DNA from: an uncultured beta proteobacterium
GTDB taxonomy: Bacteria; Pseudomonadota; Gammaproteobacteria; Burkholderiales; Burkholderiaceae_B
Assembly (NCBI GenBank): GCA_903924715.1
Contig: CAIYCP010000052.1
Coordinates: 1 to 5,983, forward strand
Length of the DNA: 5,983 nucleotides
Reading direction: 5' to 3'
The notes below the pieces were generated by a model. The model did no database searches. It was given only the letters and a program-made list of their open reading frames with translations, and was not told the origin of the DNA. Below are positions 1-5,361 of the stretch, one piece after another (the first letter of the stretch is position 1; the number at the start of each line of letters is the position of its first letter). Made by a program: the position numbers and the translations under genes.

Positions 1-364
1 CATCAAAAACCATGCCTTCAAAACCACGAAATTTATCTGGACGTTTACGATCGGTCAGTGGGGCAAGCTCCATTTCATCAACATAAGGTTTGCCACCTAA
101 TGCCTGAACCGCTTCAACACAACCATCAGGATCGTCTGTGTAGACGCCGAAGTGATGCAAGCCTACATAATCCATTCCTTTACCTAATTGATCGCTCTTG
201 AATTTTAAAAGCGCAATATTAAGCACATCGTCTGTTAAAAAATAACCGCTTGCGCGTTCGTTATCCATATACTTTAGCTTTTTAAAACCAAAGGCTTTGG
301 TATAAAACTCTAAAGCTTTTTCTGGATCTTGTGTAGCAATGACAATATGACGTAACTGAGACAT
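1..364 (-). CDS. VOC-family (glyoxalase/bleomycin-resistance fold) metalloenzyme, C-terminus beyond the window
   Basis: The gene reads leftward from an ATG at 364-362 and is open to the window edge, giving 121 residues and no stop. The N-terminus MSQLRHIVIATQDPEKALEF is a typical first beta-alpha-beta unit of the vicinal oxygen chelate fold, with a probable metal ligand at H6. A second unit begins around residue 67 (GLHHFGVYTDDPDG), with H70/H71 as the next candidate ligand. The visible end (FRGFEGMVFD, 112-121) looks like the strand before the usual DPDG turn, so only the last few residues should be missing. An AGGAG site (complement of 372-376) lies 7 nt before the ATG and fixes the start. 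No signal peptide is visible, so it is probably cytoplasmic. The family includes lactoylglutathione lyases, extradiol dioxygenases and epimerases; the exact reaction cannot be read from the sequence. It sits 42 bp downstream of a Bug gene on the same strand. GC is about 40%, lower than its neighbours, with many TTT, AAA and TTA codons. Confidence 0.87.
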   Translation of the reverse strand, partial: MSQLRHIVIATQDPEKALEFYTKAFGFKKLKYMDNERASGYFLTDDVLNIALLKFKSDQLGKGMDYVGLHHFGVYTDDPDGCVEAVQALGGKPYVDEMELAPLTDRKRPDKFRGFEGMVFD

Positions 365-406
365 TTGTAAACTCCTACTAAGGTAGAGATAAACCGCATT
401 AAAAAA

Positions 407-1375
407 TTATTCTGGTCGAATACCCGCTGCTTGAACTAAGACGCCAATTCGGACTGCTTCGCGCTCGATAAATTCACTGAATTCTTGTGGTGAACTTGGC
501 AAAACCTCATTGCCTTGATCAATCAGCTGTTTGCGAAAATTCGGTTCAAGCAATACAGTTTTCAAGGTCTCATTTAATTTATTGACTCGGTCAAGCGGCA
601 GGCCAGCTGGGGCAAATAAACCCAACCACGACAATAACTCAAAACCCGGGATTGTTTCGGCGATTGTCGGCACCCCCGGCAATGCTGGCTGTCTCTCTAA
701 GCTTGCCACGCCAAGCGGTTTAAGTTTGCCCGCGCCAATCAAAGAAAGCGAGGTCGGGGGCGTATCAAAATACGCGGTCAGTCGTCCGCCAATCAAATCG
801 GGCACAATTTGCGACGAACCGCGATAAGGAACATGGGCGATGTCTATTTTTGCCATCGTTGCGAGCATGATCAACCCAAGGTGAGAGGCCGAACCACTGC
901 CGCCAGAACCGAAGTTCAACTGTGCGGATGCGCTTTTTCCTGAGGAAATGATATCGGCAACACTATTTGCCGGGCTATTCGCCGCGACCACCAAGAGCAT
1001 GGGTGTCGCGGCAATTTGCCCAATCGGCTGGAAACCGCGCTTGATATCAAACGGTAGATTTTGATATAAATAACGGTTGACCACTTGGGTCCCTAAATTG
1101 CCAAGTAACAGTGTGTAGCCATCTGGCTTGGCCTGTGCGACAAACTGCATCGCGATGGTCCCATTACTTCCACTACGATTTTCGACAACGACGGGAAGCT
1201 TTAAGATTGCTTCGAAGCGGGCGCCAACCAAGCGGGCCAAGACATCTGCAATACCACCGACTGCGTAAGGGACAATAATTTTGATCGGCTCACTGGGAAA
1301 GCTTTGAGCCCTGACCGTTAACGCCGTAAATATAGAGAGTAAAAAGAAACAAGGTCGAACGATGTTCGTTTTCAT
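407..1375 (-). CDS. Bug-family (TctC-like) tripartite tricarboxylate transporter solute-binding protein
   Basis: This encodes a complete 322-residue periplasmic binding protein, the usual length of the Bug family. A Sec signal peptide covers residues 1-23 (hydrophobic core FFLLSIFTALT, likely cleavage VRA/QS). The mature protein begins with the family pattern FPSEPIKIIVPYAVGGIAD (26-44); the VPY-x-x-GG-x-x-D loop forms one side of the ligand cleft. Further hallmarks are VVVENRSGSNGTI (62-74), PDGYTLL (84-90), NFGSGGSGSASHL (154-166), HVPYRG (181-186), the FD pair in the cleft-region segment AYFDTPPTSL (201-210) and the C-terminal SWLGLFAPAGLP (249-260). A GAGGAG ribosome site (complement of 1381-1386) lies 5 nt before the ATG. 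Family members bind mono-, di- or tricarboxylates and related small molecules and deliver them to TctAB permeases or to sensor kinases; the ligand here is unknown. It is divergent from the MBL operon and is followed 42 bp later by the VOC gene. Confidence 0.95.
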   Translation of the reverse strand: MKTNIVRPCFFLLSIFTALTVRAQSFPSEPIKIIVPYAVGGIADVLARLVGARFEAILKLPVVVENRSGSNGTIAMQFVAQAKPDGYTLLLGNLGTQVVNRYLYQNLPFDIKRGFQPIGQIAATPMLLVVAANSPANSVADIISSGKSASAQLNFGSGGSGSASHLGLIMLATMAKIDIAHVPYRGSSQIVPDLIGGRLTAYFDTPPTSLSLIGAGKLKPLGVASLERQPALPGVPTIAETIPGFELLSWLGLFAPAGLPLDRVNKLNETLKTVLLEPNFRKQLIDQGNEVLPSSPQEFSEFIEREAVRIGVLVQAAGIRPE

Positions 1376-1418
1376 ACGATCTCCTCGCGTGGTGCAACCA
1401 CTTTATTATTAATTTTTG

Positions 1419-1444
1419 AGGCTCGCTTGCGCAGTTAGGCTCGC
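1419..1444. repeat. Short direct repeat AGGCTCGC, two copies
   Basis: AGGCTCGC occurs at 1419-1426 and again at 1437-1444, with starts 18 bp apart; both copies are followed by CTT or TT. It lies in the 5' leader side of the minus-strand Bug gene. The spacing, close to two helical turns, could suit tandem protein binding, but two 8-bp copies are weak evidence and may be chance. Confidence 0.25.
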
Positions 1445-1450
1445 CTTCGT

Positions 1451-1477
1451 CTTATATTAGTCGTTATTTGAATTCAA
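1451..1477 (-). promoter_or_regulatory. Candidate promoter for the minus-strand Bug-VOC unit
   Basis: On the minus strand a -10-like TATAAG (complement of 1451-1456, five of six matches to TATAAT) follows a -35-like TTGAAT (complement of 1472-1477). The spacer is 15 bp, shorter than the preferred 16-18 bp, which lowers confidence. It lies about 75 bp before the Bug start codon. The -35-like element is half of a perfect palindrome, so a regulator binding there would cover the promoter. Confidence 0.3.
1468..1477. promoter_or_regulatory. Perfect 10-bp palindrome TTGAATTCAA, possible operator
   Basis: TTGAATTCAA reads the same on both strands. It is near the middle of the divergent region, 92 bp from the Bug start and 75 bp from the MBL start, and it overlaps a -35-like hexamer on the minus strand. 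A dimeric regulator could use it to control both directions. A 10-bp palindrome can also arise by chance in AT-rich DNA, so this is only a candidate. Confidence 0.25.
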
Positions 1478-1496
1478 CGGCAATAGTACGTCCAGT

Positions 1497-1525
1497 TTGC
1501 TAGATTCCTGTTAACGATCTAATCT
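1497..1525 (+). promoter_or_regulatory. Weak candidate promoter for the MBL-SCO-Bug operon
   Basis: A -35-like TTGCTA (1497-1502, four of six to TTGACA) is followed after 17 bp by TAATCT (1520-1525, three of six to TATAAT). The spacing is ideal but the -10 is poor. An alternative is an extended -10, TGCTAGATT (1498-1506), which lacks a good -35. Either would give a short leader before the ATG at 1553. Confidence 0.2.
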
Positions 1526-1552
1526 ATCCCAAACGCAAATACGGAGACAACA

Positions 1553-2662
1553 ATGCTCAATCACACTCTCAACCGTCGCCAATTCATTTTGGGCTCGTCT
1601 GCCATGTTAGCGGGCGCCGGATTAACGCAATTTAGCGCTTTCGCGCAGGCAGCAACCACGGTTCCTGTGATCGACTCCTTAAATATCAAAGTGATTGTGG
1701 ATAGTAGTTATGACTCGCCCAAGCCTGGGGAAAATAAATGGGTCAAAATTAAGCGTACGCCATTTATTTCGAGCAAAGACTTCCGCAAAGCGCTTCATAA
1801 CGAATGGGGCCTCGCGCTCGCGCTTGAATCGAAGATGGGCCAAGACCAGAAAAATATGCTGCTGGATTACGCCTACACCCCTACAGCGCTGATCGGCAAC
1901 ATGGAAATCATGGACGTCAAACCCGAACAGCAACATGCCATGATTCTGAGCCACGGACACTTCGATCACTTCGGCGGCCTGATCGCCTTTCTGCAAGCAA
2001 ATCGCGCGAAACTACCGGTAGACCTTACTTTGTACGTAGGCGGTGAAGACAATTTTTGCAATCGCAAAACCGTCATCGGAGCGCCGGGACATTTTGCAGA
2101 CTGGGGCGTTCTAGATCGCCGTGAATTGGATGCTTTGAAGGTAAAAATTGTCTATTGCGAAAGCGCGACTATCATTCAAGGCCATGCGTTTACCACTGGC
2201 GCGATTAAGCGAAGCAGTTTTGAAACAGTCTTGCCCAACACACAAGTTGAATTCAGCAAAAAAAATGGAATTGGCTGCGACCTACCTGAGCTCAATGCGA
2301 AAGCAGACGGCAAGTTTGTGAAGGATGAGCACGTTCATGAACATGGCACTGCCTTCAATCTGCGCGATCGGGGTTTAGTCGTGATTTCTTCTTGCGGCCA
2401 TGCCGGCATTGTAAATACAGTGCAGCAGGCCATTGAAGTCTCTGGCGTCACGAAGGTACATGCAATCTTGGGTGGGTTTCACCTCTTTCCCGCAGCAGAT
2501 GCGTACTTAACTTCAACCGTCGAAGCGCTCAAAAAATTCAATCCAGACGTTGTGATTCCGTTGCATTGCTCAGGTCCAGGATTTGTAACCGCTATGCAAA
2601 GTATTTTAAATGACCGCTTAGTGACGTCAACCACCGGTACTGAATTTCAATTCGGAAGCTGA
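1553..2662 (+). CDS. Tat-exported MBL-fold metallo-hydrolase, COG1237-like
   Basis: The 369-residue product starts with a twin-arginine signal (NRRQFILG, 7-14), a hydrophobic stretch and an AQA/A cleavage site near residue 33, so it is expected to fold in the cytoplasm and be exported. The metal motif HGHFDH (134-139) followed by GG is the metallo-beta-lactamase signature. Additional conserved points are DE (258-259), SSCGHAGIVN (279-288, H283), GGFHLF (307-312) and PLHCSG (336-341, H338). This order resembles the COG1237 branch often named after an archaeal dihydropterin-ribofuranosyl-aminobenzene phosphate synthase; that name is not evidence of function here, and hydrolysis of an ester, lactone or phosphoester is equally possible. 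A His-rich run EHVHEH (259-264) could add metal ligands. Five cysteines (169, 202, 242, 281, 339) are unusual for an exported enzyme. GGAG at 1543-1546 lies 6 nt before the ATG. The stop overlaps the SCO start. Confidence 0.92.
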   Translation: MLNHTLNRRQFILGSSAMLAGAGLTQFSAFAQAATTVPVIDSLNIKVIVDSSYDSPKPGENKWVKIKRTPFISSKDFRKALHNEWGLALALESKMGQDQKNMLLDYAYTPTALIGNMEIMDVKPEQQHAMILSHGHFDHFGGLIAFLQANRAKLPVDLTLYVGGEDNFCNRKTVIGAPGHFADWGVLDRRELDALKVKIVYCESATIIQGHAFTTGAIKRSSFETVLPNTQVEFSKKNGIGCDLPELNAKADGKFVKDEHVHEHGTAFNLRDRGLVVISSCGHAGIVNTVQQAIEVSGVTKVHAILGGFHLFPAADAYLTSTVEALKKFNPDVVIPLHCSGPGFVTAMQSILNDRLVTSTTGTEFQFGS

Positions 2663-2664
2663 TG
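2654..2664 (+). promoter_or_regulatory. Translational coupling junction (TGATG) with weak GGAAG ribosome site
   Basis: The MBL stop TGA (2660-2662) and the SCO start ATG (2662-2664) share one base. A weak GGAAG (2654-2658) lies only 3 nt before the ATG inside the MBL coding sequence. This geometry favours re-initiation by the ribosome that has just finished the MBL gene, so the two proteins are probably made in linked amounts. Confidence 0.8.
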
Positions 2665-3282
2665 CATTTTTTTCGATTCGCCGGCTTGGTTCTAATTAGT
2701 TTATTCCTCGCCGGTACATTGACGCATAGTGTTGCAGAAACGACTCAATCAAGAGCAGATTCCGCTCGCTTGATGGCTGAATTAATGTCCGGAAAGGGCT
2801 CCATCGGTGGCCCCTTTACACTAAGCGATCAATTTGGGCAGACGCGAAGCTTAAGCGATTTTAAGGGCAAGCTCGTCTTAATTTATTTTGGCTATATGTT
2901 CTGCCCTGATATTTGCCCAACTGATCTCGCGAATATGGCACGTTTATTGGAGCTGCTAGGCAAAGAACGCGAGCAAGTGCAAGCCATTTTCATCACTCTG
3001 GACCCAGAGCGCGACACGCAAGATTTAGTCGGAAAATATGTCAACCACTTCGACAAAAGCATTATCGGCCTGCGCGGAACACCCGAACAAACAAAAGAGA
3101 TTGCGACTCAATACAAAACATTTTATGAAAAAGTCCGCATCAACGACCGTCAATACCTAATCGATCACACTGCATTTATTTATCTCATGAACCGTAAAGG
3201 GCAGTACATTTCTTTTTTTCCGCCAGGAACCACAGCAGAGCGGATGGAAACGATGGTTAGAGAAGCATTGGCAGTAAATTAA
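2662..3282 (+). CDS. SCO1/SenC-family copper chaperone or thiol-disulfide protein
   Basis: The 206-residue product has a hydrophobic N-terminus (residues 7-20, possible cleavage SVA/ET after 25) that acts as signal peptide or membrane anchor; no lipobox is seen. The thioredoxin-like SCO domain spans about 48-204: IGGPFTLSDQFGQ (48-60), the copper motif CPDIC (C81, C85), TLDPERDT (112-119) and the third copper ligand in DHTAFIYLMNRKG (H169). All three copper ligands are present, so it should be functional. The family delivers copper to the CuA site of cytochrome c oxidase, and some bacterial members act instead as periplasmic thiol-disulfide reductases or oxidative-stress proteins. No cytochrome oxidase gene lies nearby; instead it overlaps the MBL gene by one base and is followed 45 bp later by a Bug gene, which hints at a role tied to the exported hydrolase. 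That link is inference. Confidence 0.94.
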   Translation: MHFFRFAGLVLISLFLAGTLTHSVAETTQSRADSARLMAELMSGKGSIGGPFTLSDQFGQTRSLSDFKGKLVLIYFGYMFCPDICPTDLANMARLLELLGKEREQVQAIFITLDPERDTQDLVGKYVNHFDKSIIGLRGTPEQTKEIATQYKTFYEKVRINDRQYLIDHTAFIYLMNRKGQYISFFPPGTTAERMETMVREALAVN

Positions 3283-3327
3283 GCGTCATCTTCAAGCTTG
3301 TAAATAAAAAGAATCAGGAGATCCGAC

Positions 3328-4326
3328 ATGCCGCTACTTAAAAGCAAACGTCATTTTCAAGCTCTACCGCTATTCGTAGCCCTCGTTTTAACGACTGCAT
3401 ACCAAACCGTTCTCGCACAATCCTCAGCGGTTTTTCCAAATCATCCAATCACGATCGTCGTCCCAAATACGACCGGCGGCACCAACGATATCGTTGCGCG
3501 CTTAATGGCGACCGAACTTGGCAAAGAGTTGCAGCAACCCGTAGTCGTCGTCAACAAGCCAGGTGCGGGGGGTAACATCGGTACGGCTCAGACCAAGTCA
3601 GCCGCACCAGATGGCTATACCTTGCTCATGACTACCAATAGCGCACAGGCCATCAACCCTGCGCTTTACAAAGACACCGGCTTTGATCCCGTTAAAGACT
3701 TCATTCCTATTGCGATCATTGGTAGCGTCCCGAACGTACTGGTCGTGCACCCCTCGTTTCCGGCGAAAACTCTGGCAGAATTTTTAGCGCTCATTAAAGC
3801 GAATCCTAAAAAATATCCCTTCGCCTCTGCGGGTAATGGTGGTGTCAATCACTTACTAGGTGTCATGATGGACCAAAAGGGGGGCTATAAGATGGAACAT
3901 ATTCCTTATAAAGGAATCGCCCCTGCGATGGCCGATGTGCTCGGCGGGCATGTGCCGATCGCGTTTGCCAGCCTGCCCTCGTCGCTCGGCACGATTCGCC
4001 AAGGGCAACTGCGTGCTCTGGGTGTGAGCACATCAGACCGTTCCCCCTCGTTACCCGATGTGCCCGCAATGATTGAGCAGATTCCGGGATTTTCTGGAGA
4101 GCTGTGGGTAGGACTTTTTGCCATTGCAGGCACCCCCGCTGGCGTGACAGACAAGCTTTATCAAATCACGGCATCCGTGATGAAAAAACCTGCTGTGCAA
4201 AAACAACTAACAGAACTTGGACTCGAATTAGCGTTTGACACACAAGAGCAATTCAAATCTCGCTTAGCCGAGGACATCATTAAGTGGGCTGAGATAGTGA
4301 AAGTATCGGGCGCCACGGTAGACTAA
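3328..4326 (+). CDS. Bug-family (TctC-like) solute-binding protein
   Basis: This is a complete 332-residue Bug protein with a Sec signal peptide (basic KSKRHF, hydrophobic 13-29, cleavage VLA/QS after residue 30). Family landmarks are FPNHPITIVVPNTTGGTND (36-54), VVVVNKPGAGGNIGT (72-86), PDGYTLL (94-100), FASAGNGGVNHLLG (165-178), HIPYKG (191-196) and the C-terminal ELWVGLFAIAGTP (258-270). The first cleft loop reads VPNTTGG rather than the common VPYxxGG, and the strand that usually carries F-D reads IAFASLPSS (211-219), so the ligand probably differs from that of the divergent paralog. An AGGAG site (3316-3320) 7 nt before the ATG gives a strong start. It lies 45 bp after the SCO gene and 53 bp before another Bug gene, in the same orientation, consistent with one operon. 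Ligand unknown. Confidence 0.95.
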   Translation: MPLLKSKRHFQALPLFVALVLTTAYQTVLAQSSAVFPNHPITIVVPNTTGGTNDIVARLMATELGKELQQPVVVVNKPGAGGNIGTAQTKSAAPDGYTLLMTTNSAQAINPALYKDTGFDPVKDFIPIAIIGSVPNVLVVHPSFPAKTLAEFLALIKANPKKYPFASAGNGGVNHLLGVMMDQKGGYKMEHIPYKGIAPAMADVLGGHVPIAFASLPSSLGTIRQGQLRALGVSTSDRSPSLPDVPAMIEQIPGFSGELWVGLFAIAGTPAGVTDKLYQITASVMKKPAVQKQLTELGLELAFDTQEQFKSRLAEDIIKWAEIVKVSGATVD

Positions 4327-4356
4327 TCAATTTATCGCCAGCAGTAGATCTATTTA

Positions 4357-4379
4357 CTAAAAAAAGCGAATAATAAAAA
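4357..4379 (+). promoter_or_regulatory. A-rich leader without a Shine-Dalgarno before the third Bug gene
   Basis: The 23 bases before the ATG at 4380 are almost all A and T apart from a C and a GCG, with runs of seven and five As, and contain no GGAG-like element. The other full genes here have a purine-rich site or a stop/start overlap. Initiation may rely on an unstructured A-rich leader. The in-frame ATG at 4401 would cut the basic residues off the signal peptide, so 4380 remains the better start. Confidence 0.5.
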
Positions 4380-5348
4380 ATGCAAAAACTTAGAAGCTGG
4401 ATGATCGCAACGATTTTCTCACTTGCGACCTTGGGAGTTGGCCCTGTACACGCAGATGATTATCCTACCCGCTCGATCAAAGTAATCGTGGCCTATGCAG
4501 TGGGCAGTGGTGCCGACACCATTGCCCGTATTTTAGGTGAACAGCTCGCTATTAATTTGAACACTCCCGTCGTCATTGAGAACATCGCCGGGGCGGGTGG
4601 CGCCAAGGGGACAGTCGCAGCGGCACGAGCCGCTCCTGATGGACACACACTGCTTCTAGCGCCCACCACCCTAACGGTAAGTGCACACATGGAGGCCAAA
4701 CCTCAGTACGATCCGACCAAGGACTTTGCGCCGATCATGCGCGTGGCGATCTTACCGCTCGTACTCGTCGTCGGTCCCCAGATGCCCTTTCAAACGCTTG
4801 GCGAACTCATCCGTGAAGCAAAAAAGAATCCAGGAAAATTAAACTACGCAACGTCTGGAAAAGGGACTGGCAGTCATCTTGAAGTTGAATTATTCGCAAG
4901 ACAAACTGGAATCGAAGTCACCGAAGTCCCTTACAAAACTGGCTCGCAAGCGCTAACAGATGTGATCAGTGGGCAAGTGTCTTTTTATCTGCCTGTCATA
5001 CCCGCTGCAGGCCAACAGATTCTTGCTGGACGCATGAACGCCTTAGCGATCGGAACCCGTCAGCGCTCAACTGAATTTCCAAACATACCGACGTTTGCCG
5101 AAGCACTGAACATCCCCGATTATGAAGCCTCTGTCTGGTACGGCTTGTTAGCCCCTGCCGGAACAAACAATCAAATCATTCAAAAATTGGCGGCTGAGCT
5201 AAGCAAAATTCTTGAAATGCAAAAAATCAAAGACAAGATTGCTGCAACGGGGTCGGAAGTGTCGCCGCTTAATGCAAAGGAATTTAGTGCGTTCATTCAA
5301 GCTGAAAGCAAAAAATGGGGCGACCTCGTCAAAACACTAGGACTATGA
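4380..5348 (+). CDS. Bug-family (TctC-like) solute-binding protein with altered cleft loop
   Basis: The complete 322-residue product has a signal peptide (KLR n-region, hydrophobic 7-21, cleavage VHA/DD after residue 25). It carries the Bug framework: DDYPTRSIKVIVAYAVGSGAD (26-46), VVIENIAGAGGAKGT (64-78), PDGHTLLL (86-93), NYATSGKGTGSHLEVE (155-170), EVPYKTG (182-188) and SVWYGLLAPAGT (251-262). Several usually conserved positions differ: VPY is VAY (37-39), GG in the first loop is GS (42-43), the NYGS segment is NYATSG, and the strand following the second lobe reads SFYLPVIPAAG (201-211) with no F-D. These are consistent with a different ligand or partner, not with decay, since the frame is intact. 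It is last in the plus-strand operon, 53 bp after the preceding Bug gene, and it ends 13 bp from the convergent Bug gene. Confidence 0.94.
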   Translation: MQKLRSWMIATIFSLATLGVGPVHADDYPTRSIKVIVAYAVGSGADTIARILGEQLAINLNTPVVIENIAGAGGAKGTVAAARAAPDGHTLLLAPTTLTVSAHMEAKPQYDPTKDFAPIMRVAILPLVLVVGPQMPFQTLGELIREAKKNPGKLNYATSGKGTGSHLEVELFARQTGIEVTEVPYKTGSQALTDVISGQVSFYLPVIPAAGQQILAGRMNALAIGTRQRSTEFPNIPTFAEALNIPDYEASVWYGLLAPAGTNNQIIQKLAAELSKILEMQKIKDKIAATGSEVSPLNAKEFSAFIQAESKKWGDLVKTLGL

Positions 5349-5361
5349 TCACGACTATTCC

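Larger units (their letters stand above)
1376..1552. promoter_or_regulatory. Divergent intergenic region between the Bug-VOC unit and the MBL-SCO-Bug operon
   Basis: These 177 bp separate two gene starts that point away from each other, so both transcription units probably start here. Ribosome sites lie at each end: GAGGAG on the minus strand (complement of 1381-1386) and GGAG at 1543-1546 on the plus strand. The middle is AT-rich and contains a perfect 10-bp palindrome at 1468-1477 and an 8-bp direct repeat. No regulator gene adjoins it. The regulatory role is inferred from geometry. Confidence 0.6.

Noticed and set aside
531..827. A 98-codon plus-strand open frame inside the first Bug gene
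   Set aside because: It lies wholly antisense to a gene with clear Bug motifs, resembles no family, and is a reverse-frame shadow.
1679..1996. A 105-codon minus-strand open frame inside the MBL gene
   Set aside because: It is antisense to the HGHFDH-containing coding region and has no recognisable domain.
1553..2662. Naming the MBL protein as dihydropterin-ribofuranosyl-aminobenzene phosphate synthase
   Set aside because: That name comes from archaeal methanopterin biosynthesis and is transferred by fold similarity; a Tat-exported bacterial protein is unlikely to do this cytoplasmic step.
3293..3300. CAAGCTTG palindrome after the SCO gene as a terminator
   Set aside because: It has no loop and no following T-run on the plus strand, so it cannot form an intrinsic terminator; the operon probably continues.
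4345..4352. TAGATCTA palindrome before the third plus-strand gene as terminator or operator
   Set aside because: Eight bases without a loop, followed by As and not Ts on the plus strand; probably chance in AT-rich DNA.
5341..5358. Repeated GACTAT around the convergent stops
   Set aside because: Two 6-bp copies 12 bp apart are expected by chance and do not form a hairpin of useful length.
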